13,536 nucleotides of DNA from Candidatus Colimonas fimequi. Lineage in GTDB: Bacteria > Bacillota > Clostridia > Peptostreptococcales > Anaerovoracaceae. Position numbers and translations under genes: made by a program. This document shows, piece by piece, positions 1 through 5,511 of this stretch (its first letter is position 1; each line of letters begins with the position of its first letter). The notes under the pieces were generated by a model. It saw only the letters and a list, made by a program, of their open reading frames with translations. It made no database searches and was not told the origin of the DNA. The stretch covers positions 1 through 13,536 of the forward strand of contig JAGHTQ010000017.1 in the NCBI GenBank assembly GCA_018065295.1, written 5' to 3'.

Positions 1-240
1 GACTATCTTGATGGTATCCTGGCAAGCTTCCAGGGCAAGATGGAACACCTGAGCTCAATCTACTTCGGCGAAATGTTCACAAGCATTGAGAACGCATTCA
101 ACGACATTAACTCAGCACTGGAAGCTAACAGAGCTGAACTTAACGAAATGTCATACAGAACAAGAATCGATGCAGAGAATCCAACTCCTAAGCCAGTAAT
201 GCCTGAGTACGAACCAGACGCACCAGCTGAAGAAGAATAA
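1..240 (+). CDS. C-terminal part of an unrecognised protein with an acidic proline-rich tail (5' partial)
   Basis: The frame is open from the first base, so the methionine at base 40 is internal and the gene begins upstream of the window. The visible 79 residues contain a stretch of about 60 residues that looks amphipathic and helical (ending around ALEANRAELNEM). A low-complexity tail rich in Pro, Glu and Asp follows, ending EPDAPAEEE. No catalytic motif, cysteine or membrane segment is visible. Codon use (AGA, TCA, AAG) matches the highly expressed genes downstream, so this is probably a native, well-expressed gene. A terminator follows at once, marking the end of its transcript. I do not recognise the family. 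A structural, coiled-coil or partner-binding tail would fit, but that is only a guess from composition. Confidence 0.75.
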   Translation, partial: DYLDGILASFQGKMEHLSSIYFGEMFTSIENAFNDINSALEANRAELNEMSYRTRIDAENPTPKPVMPEYEPDAPAEEE

Positions 241-254
241 GAATTGAATTAATT

Positions 255-282
255 GCCCGATCACAATGTGGTCGGGCTTTTT
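255..282 (+). terminator. Intrinsic terminator of the upstream gene
   Basis: A 10-bp stem (GCCCGATCAC paired with GTGGTCGGGC, one G-T wobble) with a three-base AAT loop is followed directly by five T residues. It starts 14 bases after the stop codon of the partial gene and ends only 14 bases before the start codon of tmcAL, which leaves almost no room for a separate tmcAL promoter and leader. Confidence 0.9.
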
Positions 283-296
283 ATCATAAGAATGCT

Positions 297-1535
297 ATGA
301 AGACTTTAGGAATAATCGCAGAATACAACCCTTTTCACAAAGGGCACAAATATCATTTAGACCAGTCTCTTGACATGACCGGTGCAGACTGCGCGGTTGC
401 CGTAATGAGCGGGGGCTTCACTCAGCGGGGCGAAATTTCGCCGTGGGACAAGTGGACTCGCAGCAAGTACGCCGTTGAGGCGGGCGTCAACCTGGTGGTT
501 GAGCTGCCATTTGTCTATGCCTGTAACCAGGGCATCTCTTTCGCAAAGGGTGCAGTGGACATCTTAGCAGCCATGGACGTGGATTTCATTTCCTTCGGAA
601 GTGAAATAGGTGATATGGAGATGCTCATTACTCTCGTTGAGCTTCTGGAGGAGAGAAACGAAGAGATTAACTTAGTACAGCAGGAAATCATGAAGGATGG
701 GGTTTCCTTTGCGAAGAGTAGAACAGAGGCTATCGCTGAAGTTCTTTCTCCTCAGATGGCAGAGATTCTTGAGACTCCAAACAACGTGCTGGCTATGCAC
801 TATCTGAGAAGAATCAACTATCACAATCACTTGAGAGTGCAGAAGGCACAGCAGGAGGGGACTCCTGTTAAGCTGATTAAGCCTGTCACTGTCCAGCGTC
901 ACGGCAGTGGATACTTCGAAACTAATATCAGAAGCGGATTCGCAGGAGCATCTGAGATTCGCCAGATGATTTACGATGGGCAGCTTGATTTCGCAGCGGG
1001 ATACATGCCGCCTAAGACTAAGTCCATGATTGGAGAGGGATGTCCATGGATGGATGATACCCTTGCTAGAATGCTGACTATAGTTAAGACTGACGCTCTA
1101 CGTAGAACACCGGAAGACCTTAAGGAGATTTACTGCATTGGCGAAGGCCTTGAGAATAAGATCATCAAGGACGCTCTCAGTGCTAAAACATACGATGAGC
1201 TCATCGATTCGCTTACTTCTAAGAGGTATACTGGATCGGCCATGAGGCGGGTTATCCTTTATATGATAATGAACCTGAAGGAAGAAGATCTTCCTCAGGG
1301 GGTATACGCCCGGGTTCTGGGTGCAGACCAGAAGGGCCGTGAACTTATCAGAGCTCTGAAGAAGCAGGAGGATGGTATCGACATCATCACAAATGTGAAC
1401 AAGGATATTCCATCAGATCAGGTGAATAGAGACTGCCTTGCCATCGATATGAGGGCAGCAGACATATATAATTTCGTTTGTAATTGTGATGTCAATGATT
1501 GGTCGGATAGGAAGATTAAACCATACATAAAATAA
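297..1535 (+). CDS. tmcAL: tRNA(Met) cytidine acetate ligase (TmcAL, YlbM family)
   Basis: TmcAL activates acetate with ATP and transfers the acetyl group to the wobble cytidine (C34) of elongator tRNA-Met, forming ac4C, which helps accurate AUG decoding. The 412-residue length fits the family. The N-terminus MKTLGIIAEYNPFHKGH carries the nucleotidyltransferase HxGH signature at residues 14-17. It is followed by the family-typical segment VMSGGFTQRGE and then VNLVVELPF, while the C-terminal half is the less conserved tRNA-binding part. The start at 297 is fixed by the family N-terminus, although no Shine-Dalgarno sequence precedes it. It lies just upstream of ackA, an arrangement I recall from other Clostridia, and the enzyme's substrate is acetate. 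Codon use is more mixed (GGG, CGG, TCG, AAA present) than in ackA, as expected for lower expression. The product is a cytoplasmic tRNA-modification enzyme. Confidence 0.93.
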   Translation: MKTLGIIAEYNPFHKGHKYHLDQSLDMTGADCAVAVMSGGFTQRGEISPWDKWTRSKYAVEAGVNLVVELPFVYACNQGISFAKGAVDILAAMDVDFISFGSEIGDMEMLITLVELLEERNEEINLVQQEIMKDGVSFAKSRTEAIAEVLSPQMAEILETPNNVLAMHYLRRINYHNHLRVQKAQQEGTPVKLIKPVTVQRHGSGYFETNIRSGFAGASEIRQMIYDGQLDFAAGYMPPKTKSMIGEGCPWMDDTLARMLTIVKTDALRRTPEDLKEIYCIGEGLENKIIKDALSAKTYDELIDSLTSKRYTGSAMRRVILYMIMNLKEEDLPQGVYARVLGADQKGRELIRALKKQEDGIDIITNVNKDIPSDQVNRDCLAIDMRAADIYNFVCNCDVNDWSDRKIKPYIK

Positions 1536-1546
1536 GGCTATTCGCC

Positions 1547-1575
1547 TTGAAAACAACGGTCACAATTGTTATAAT
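1547..1575 (+). promoter_or_regulatory. Sigma-A-type promoter of ackA
   Basis: TTGAAA (1547-1552), a 17-bp spacer and TATAAT (1570-1575) form a near-consensus housekeeping promoter, predicting a start near 1582 and a leader of about 37 bases. The TTG of the -35 box would also open a longer version of the ackA frame; its role as a -35 box is a reason to reject that start. A short AAGGC/GCCTT inverted repeat (1534-1548) runs into the -35 box but lacks a T-tract. Confidence 0.85.
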
Positions 1576-1618
1576 ATTAACGTTACAAATTTTTGTTTTA
1601 TTTTACGGAGGAATTACG

Positions 1619-2827
1619 ATGAAAGTATTAGTAATCAACTGTGGTAGTTCATCACTGAAGTACCAGGTTCTGGATATGCCATCAGAAGCACTTCTTTGCA
1701 AGGGCCTTGTAGAGAGAATCGGTATCGAAGGTTCAGTTCTTAAGCACGAGAAGGCTGGACAGGATAAGTTCGTTCTGGAAGTACCAATGGAGAACCATAA
1801 GGACGCAATCGGTCACGTTCTGGAAGCTCTTCTGGATGCAGACCACGGCGTAATCAAGTCACTGGACGAAATCGGTGCTTGCGGCCACAGAGTAGCTCAC
1901 GGTGGTGAGAAGTTCGACAAGTCAGTTCTGGTAGATGCTGACGTTATCAAGGAACTGGACGAAATCGTTGAACTGGCTCCACTGCACAATCCACCTAACA
2001 TGATGGGTATCGCAGCTATGCAGGAACTGATGCCAAATACTCCTAACGTAGCAGTATTCGACACAGCATTCCACCAGACAATGCCACCAGCAGCATATAC
2101 ATACGCTCTGCCTTATGAATACTATGAGAAGTACGGCATCAGAAGATACGGCTTCCACGGAACTTCACATAAGTACGTTGCAGAGAGAGCATCAGACATC
2201 CTCAATGTTAACCTTGACGATCTGAAGCTGATCACTTGCCACCTGGGCAACGGCGCATCAGTATCAGCTGTCAAGAGAGGTAAGTGCATTGATACATCAA
2301 TGGGCTTCACTCCACTGGAAGGTCTGGTAATGGGTACTAGATGCGGCGACATCGACCCAGCTATCGTTGAATTCATCTCAAAGAAGGAAGACCTTACTGC
2401 ACACGCAGTAAACAATATCCTCAACAAGAAGTCAGGCGTTCTGGGTATCTCAGGCATTTCAAGTGACTTCAGAGATCTGCTTGAAGCAGCAGAGAGCGGC
2501 AACGAGAGAGCTATGCTGGCTCTGAAGGTATTCGCTAGAAGAGTTAGATTCTACATCGGCGCATACATTGCAGAGATGAACGGCGTAGACGCTATCATCT
2601 TCACTGCAGGTGTTGGTGAAAACTCAGTACCACTCAGAGAGATTATCTGTAATGACCTTGGCAACCTGGGCATTAAGATTGACCCTGTTAAGAACAAGGT
2701 TAGAGGTAAGGAAATCATCATTTCAAGAGACGACTCACCAGTTAAGGTTATGCTGATTCCAACTAACGAAGAAATCATGATCGGTAGAGATACATACACT
2801 CTGGTAACAGGTGGCGTATTAAAGTAA
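1619..2827 (+). CDS. ackA: Acetate kinase
   Basis: Acetate kinase interconverts acetyl phosphate + ADP and acetate + ATP, the energy-yielding end of the Pta-AckA pathway in anaerobes. The product is 402 residues, the usual length (about 400), with the ASKHA fold. Visible signatures are the N-terminal VLVINCGSSSLKY phosphate-binding loop (Asn7), Arg91 in CGHRVAHGG, Asp148 in VFDTAFHQTMP, His180 in YGFHGTSHKYV, HLGNGASV (208-215), Arg241 in MGTRCGD, and the C-terminal TNEE (Glu384 region). The start at 1619 follows a strong GGAGG ribosome binding site (1608-1612); the in-frame TTG at 1547 is part of the promoter. Codon use is strongly biased, suggesting high expression. No pta gene lies in the window, so the partner enzyme must be encoded elsewhere or upstream. 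No clear terminator follows, so read-through into rpmF is possible. Confidence 0.97.
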   Translation: MKVLVINCGSSSLKYQVLDMPSEALLCKGLVERIGIEGSVLKHEKAGQDKFVLEVPMENHKDAIGHVLEALLDADHGVIKSLDEIGACGHRVAHGGEKFDKSVLVDADVIKELDEIVELAPLHNPPNMMGIAAMQELMPNTPNVAVFDTAFHQTMPPAAYTYALPYEYYEKYGIRRYGFHGTSHKYVAERASDILNVNLDDLKLITCHLGNGASVSAVKRGKCIDTSMGFTPLEGLVMGTRCGDIDPAIVEFISKKEDLTAHAVNNILNKKSGVLGISGISSDFRDLLEAAESGNERAMLALKVFARRVRFYIGAYIAEMNGVDAIIFTAGVGENSVPLREIICNDLGNLGIKIDPVKNKVRGKEIIISRDDSPVKVMLIPTNEEIMIGRDTYTLVTGGVLK

Positions 2828-2854
2828 ATTTCTCAAAATGTCAATAAAAAACCA

Positions 2855-2884
2855 TTGACAACCAGCACCGTATAAATGTATACT
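2855..2884 (+). promoter_or_regulatory. Probable promoter of rpmF
   Basis: A perfect TTGACA (2855-2860) is followed, after an 18-bp spacer, by TATACT (2879-2884). A small inverted repeat, GTATA/TATAC (2870-2883), overlaps the -10 box. The predicted transcript starts near 2891 and has a leader of about 78 bases holding the hairpin at 2906-2939. Confidence 0.7.
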
Positions 2885-2905
2885 TTTAACGTTGCTATGG
2901 AAGAT

Positions 2906-2939
2906 GATTTAATCACGAACTGTCGTGATGATATAAATC
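2906..2939 (+). promoter_or_regulatory. Stable stem-loop in the rpmF leader
   Basis: GATTTA (2906-2911) plus ATCACGA (2912-2918) pair with TCGTGAT (2923-2929) and TAAATC (2934-2939). This gives 13 pairs closed by an ACTG loop, with a one-sided four-base GATA bulge. No T-tract follows, so it is not a terminator. It ends 13 bases before the AAGGAGGTG ribosome binding site of rpmF. It could be an RNA-stability element or a protein-binding leader such as ribosomal protein autocontrol; neither is shown by the sequence alone. Confidence 0.55.
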
Positions 2940-2968
2940 CAATCAAATGAACAAGGAGGTGTAGAAAC

Positions 2969-3142
2969 ATGGCAGTACCTAAGAGAAGAACATCAAAGGC
3001 TAAGAGAGATCAGAGAAGATCACCTAACATGAAGAAGGCAGCACCTGGAATTTCAATCTGTCCACAGTGCCACGAGCCTAAGCTTCCACACAGAGTTTGC
3101 CCTAACTGTAACTACTATGACGGTAAGGACGTTCTCGCATAA
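2969..3142 (+). CDS. rpmF: 50S ribosomal protein L32, zinc-ribbon form
   Basis: This 57-residue protein is L32 of the large ribosomal subunit. It begins MAVPKRRTSKAKRDQRRS, the classic L32 N-terminus, and carries four cysteines as CPQC (31-34) and CPNC (44-47), so it is the zinc-binding version rather than the cysteine-free paralogue. The start is set by an excellent AAGGAGGTG ribosome binding site (2953-2961). It has its own promoter, leader hairpin and terminator and seems to be transcribed mainly alone. In many bacteria rpmF follows a DUF177 (YceD/YlbN) gene and precedes plsX. Neither is here: the 141 bases before it hold no DUF177 gene, and a capA-like gene follows. Codon use is strongly biased, as expected for a ribosomal protein. 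Confidence 0.97.
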   Translation: MAVPKRRTSKAKRDQRRSPNMKKAAPGISICPQCHEPKLPHRVCPNCNYYDGKDVLA

Positions 3143-3161
3143 TTAGGTTAATCGAGAAATT

Positions 3162-3195
3162 AAGCGGTATCATAAGATACCGCTTTTTATTTTTT
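3162..3195 (+). terminator. Intrinsic terminator of rpmF
   Basis: A perfect 10-bp stem (AAGCGGTATC paired with GATACCGCTT) with an ATAA loop runs into TTTTTATTTTTT. It lies 19 bases after the rpmF stop codon. The last two T residues of the tract are also the start of the -35 box of the following promoter. Confidence 0.93.
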
Positions 3196-3222
3196 GCCAA
3201 AATGCTATATATCGTATATAAT
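3194..3222 (+). promoter_or_regulatory. Promoter of the capA-like gene
   Basis: TTGCCA (3194-3199), a 17-bp spacer and TATAAT (3217-3222) form a good housekeeping promoter, with a predicted start near 3229 and a leader of about 79 bases. The first copy of a 17-bp repeat (3203-3219) lies in the spacer and overlaps the -10 box, which suggests repressor control. Confidence 0.75.
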
Positions 3223-3250
3223 GATAGAGAACGTGCTATATATCGAATAT
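3203..3250 (+). repeat. Two direct 17-bp repeats, operator-like
   Basis: TGCTATATATCGTATAT (3203-3219) and TGCTATATATCGAATAT (3234-3250) match at 16 of 17 positions and are spaced 31 bp apart, close to three helical turns. The core ATATATCGTATAT of copy one is itself a small inverted repeat (ATATA-TCG-TATAT). One copy covers the promoter spacer and -10 box; the other lies just after the predicted transcription start. This is the geometry of a repressor with two operators; the regulator is unknown. Confidence 0.6.
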
Positions 3251-3297
3251 GGGGTCTGACCCCTGTTCGAATTTTAGTACAGGGGTCAGACCCTATA
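3248..3297 (+). repeat. Long hairpin built from GGGGTCTGACCCC-type palindromes (REP/MITE-like)
   Basis: GGGTCTGACCCCTG (3252-3265) and CAGGGGTCAGACCC (3280-3293) are exact reverse complements. The pairing extends on both sides to 19 bp (3248-3266 with 3279-3297, one G-T pair) with a 12-base loop. Each arm is also a palindrome on its own (GGGGTC-T-GACCCC and GGGTC-A-GACCC). The last paired base is the first base of the AGGAGG ribosome binding site (3297-3302) of the next gene. GC content and sequence are unlike the AT-rich flanks, pointing to an inserted element. No second copy is in the window. Confidence 0.8.
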
Positions 3298-3307
3298 GGA
3301 GGAATGA

Positions 3308-4588
3308 ATGGATAGTAGAGAACTTCGAAGACAGCGAAGAAAGAAGAAGAATAGAATGGGATGTATCATCCTGATACTCCTGGTATTATGCATTATCGGT
3401 GCAGCTGGCCTGCTCTTATCATTAGTGGTAGGACACCACGGTAATGGATCATCAGGTGAGCCTAAGATGTATGAGGTTAAGACAATCTCAATCAGCAACG
3501 TAGGCGATGTTATCATTCATGACCCATTCCTTAGATCAACTAAGTATAAGAGTGGTGATGATTATGATTATTCAGACTGCTTCAAGTATATGAAGGATAA
3601 GTACTCAGAACCTAACTATATGGTAGCTAATCTTGAGACAACATTTGGTGGCAAGAAGAAGGGCTATTCAGGTTATCCTATGTTTAACTCACCGGATTCA
3701 CTGGCAGATGCTATGTCAGCGAACGGCATCGACTTATTCCTGACTGCTAATAACCATATATATGATACTGGTGCTAGCGGCCTTGTAAGAACTGCACAGG
3801 TTCTTGAAGAGAAGGGTTATGATTATACAGGTATCAGAAGTTCAGAAGAACAGAAGAGATACTTCATTAAGGATATCGACGGCATCAAGGTTGGTTTCAT
3901 TAACTACGTATTTGAAACTCCAAGTTCATCTGGTAAGTCAATGAACGGTAACCATATGGATAGCAGCGTAGCTGATCTGGTTAACTCATTTAAGCCATCT
4001 AAGCTTGATGGTTTCTACGAAGAAATAACTAAGCAGATTGCTCTTATGAAGATTGAAGGTGCTGAATTTATTATCGTATATCCTCACTGGGGTGAAGAAT
4101 ATAAGCTGGAAGCTCAGGAATATCCAAAGAAGATGGCACAGAGATTATGCGATATCGGTGTAGATGCTATCATCGGCGGACATCCACACGTTGTTGAGCC
4201 TATCGATGTACTCACATCAGAAGATGGCAAGCACAAGACTCTCGTTGCATACTCAATGGGTAATCAGCTTTCAAACCAGCGTAGAGAAATGATCAGCAGC
4301 TTCCCAACAGGTCACACCGAAGATGGTCTCATGATCGGATTCACTCTGACAAGAGGAACTGATGGACTGGTTTCAATTACAGATATTCAGGCTGAGCCTA
4401 CATGGGTATACAAGAGTGGTAATCAACAGAACCCTACATATTATGTACTTCCAGCAGATGATACAGAGGTTCTTAAGTCAACTGGAATCGACGGAGTAGA
4501 GAAGTCAGCTAAGGCATCAAGTGAGCGTACTCACAAGATTATCGATGAAGGATATAAGAAGGCTAAGGCTGCATACGGTATTGAATAA
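3308..4588 (+). CDS. CapA-family protein (PgsA/CapA-like metallophosphatase fold), membrane anchored
   Basis: The 426-residue protein starts with a highly basic segment (RRQRRKKKNR) and a single membrane helix at about residues 19-42, so the catalytic part should face outward. The rest is a CapA domain: ISNVGDVIIHD (Asp67), VANLETTF (107-113), TANNHIYDTG (Asn149, His150, Asp153), YPHWGEEY (His260) and IIGGHPHVVEP (His292, His294), the metal-ligand pattern of the calcineurin-like fold. The family is named for poly-gamma-glutamate or capsule export, but many members are uncharacterised and no pgsB/capB, pgsC or other capsule genes are nearby, so a role in that pathway is not supported. The start at 3308 is placed 5 bases after AGGAGG; an ATG at 3304 would make only a three-codon frame. 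It appears monocistronic, with an unusual promoter and leader. Expression is probably moderate. Confidence 0.88.
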   Translation: MDSRELRRQRRKKKNRMGCIILILLVLCIIGAAGLLLSLVVGHHGNGSSGEPKMYEVKTISISNVGDVIIHDPFLRSTKYKSGDDYDYSDCFKYMKDKYSEPNYMVANLETTFGGKKKGYSGYPMFNSPDSLADAMSANGIDLFLTANNHIYDTGASGLVRTAQVLEEKGYDYTGIRSSEEQKRYFIKDIDGIKVGFINYVFETPSSSGKSMNGNHMDSSVADLVNSFKPSKLDGFYEEITKQIALMKIEGAEFIIVYPHWGEEYKLEAQEYPKKMAQRLCDIGVDAIIGGHPHVVEPIDVLTSEDGKHKTLVAYSMGNQLSNQRREMISSFPTGHTEDGLMIGFTLTRGTDGLVSITDIQAEPTWVYKSGNQQNPTYYVLPADDTEVLKSTGIDGVEKSAKASSERTHKIIDEGYKKAKAAYGIE

Positions 4589-4606
4589 GATAAATAATTA
4601 TGCAAG

Positions 4607-4646
4607 TGATAGTGATTAATGATATAATTAATCACTATCATTTTTT
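4607..4646 (+). terminator. Intrinsic terminator after the capA-like gene
   Basis: A perfect 14-bp inverted repeat (TGATAGTGATTAAT and its complement) with a GATATA loop is followed by six T residues. It ends three bases before the GGAGGG ribosome binding site of the next gene. The stem is AT-rich for a terminator but long. An extended -10 promoter motif spans the loop (4620-4628). Confidence 0.85.
4620..4628 (+). promoter_or_regulatory. Extended -10 promoter motif for the rmlD-like operon
   Basis: TGATATAAT matches the extended -10 consensus (TG, one base, TATAAT) exactly; the -35 region (ATGCAA, 4600-4605) is weak. The predicted start near 4634 gives a leader of about 27 bases that keeps the T-tract and ribosome binding site but only part of the hairpin. 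It is the only good promoter candidate between the terminator and the three-gene operon. Confidence 0.55.
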
Positions 4647-4660
4647 ATTGGAGGGTTATT

Positions 4661-5509
4661 ATGATTAATCAAACAATATGGATAACGGGAGCTAAGGGAA
4701 GATTAGGCCCATCTATCATGGAAGTGCTTAACCATAATAGAGAGTATAAGGTAATTGGTACTGATATCGACGTAGATATTACTGATCTGTCTCAGGTAGA
4801 GCAGATGATGCAGATCTATCGTCCTACAGTTATCATCAATTGCGCTGCAGTATCAGGGGTAGCTTACTGCGAAGCGAATATGGTTCAGGCATTCAAGGTT
4901 AATGCTCTTGGTGCTAGAAACCTGGCAATCGCTGCAAGAGGTGCTAACTGCAAGTTAATTCATATCTCAACTGACGACGTATTTGACGGCAAGAAGGCTG
5001 GCAGATGGACTGAGTTTGATGCTCCAGCACCTAAGTCAGTATATGCTAAGTCTAAGTACGCTGGTGAACAGTATGTAAGCAGCCTTTGTCCTAAGCATCT
5101 GATTATCAGAAGCTCATGGGTATATGGTGGCTCAACTGGCAACGACTACTTCGGAGAAGTAGTTGCTAAGGGTAAGGCAGGAGAAGTGTTCAACGCTCCT
5201 GTAGATAAGGTTAGTACACCAACAAGCGCTGATGAGCTTTGCAAGTTCATCGTTAAGATGATTGACACTGTTGAATACGGTATCTATCACGCTGCTTGCG
5301 AAGGCATGTGCACTAGAAACGAATTCGCTCAGTTCATTCTGGGCGGCATGGGTTATGACGTTGCTCTGGCTAAGGGTAACTTCGAGCCTGAACAGTCATC
5401 AACTCTTCTTGATAACCTGATGATGAAGATGACTGAAGTTCATGAGATGCCTCACTGGCAGGAAGCTCTCAAGGCTTACGTTGACAAGGTTAAGACTAAG
5501 GAGGCGTAA
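4661..5509 (+). CDS. RmlD-like NAD(P)-dependent sugar-nucleotide reductase (extended SDR)
   Basis: The 282-residue product resembles dTDP-4-dehydrorhamnose reductase (RmlD/RfbD), which reduces dTDP-4-keto-L-rhamnose to dTDP-L-rhamnose. The Rossmann nucleotide-binding loop is GAKGRLG (residues 10-16). IINCAAVSGVAYCE (58-71) and HISTDDVFDG (101-110) follow the family pattern NCAAYT.VD.AE and STDYVFDG, and the catalytic pair is Tyr128/Lys132 in YAKSK. The IRSSWVYG segment is also typical. The start follows a GGAGGG site. It is the first gene of an operon; the next gene begins two bases after its stop codon. No rmlA, rmlB or rmlC is nearby and the neighbours are transporters, so the true substrate is uncertain; a related reductase of the same SDR subgroup is possible. 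Confidence 0.8.
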   Translation: MINQTIWITGAKGRLGPSIMEVLNHNREYKVIGTDIDVDITDLSQVEQMMQIYRPTVIINCAAVSGVAYCEANMVQAFKVNALGARNLAIAARGANCKLIHISTDDVFDGKKAGRWTEFDAPAPKSVYAKSKYAGEQYVSSLCPKHLIIRSSWVYGGSTGNDYFGEVVAKGKAGEVFNAPVDKVSTPTSADELCKFIVKMIDTVEYGIYHAACEGMCTRNEFAQFILGGMGYDVALAKGNFEPEQSSTLLDNLMMKMTEVHEMPHWQEALKAYVDKVKTKEA

Positions 5510-5511
5510 CT

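Noticed and set aside
1547..1618. N-terminal extension of acetate kinase from a TTG start
   Set aside because: The TTG is the -35 box of the ackA promoter, the added residues do not match the family N-terminus, and ATG 1619 has a strong GGAGG site.
2122..2502. 126-codon minus-strand frame inside ackA
   Set aside because: It is a shadow of the strongly biased ackA coding strand with no independent support.
3248..3297. Terminator or attenuator before the capA-like gene
   Set aside because: The hairpin is strong but is followed by TATAGGAGG rather than a T-tract.
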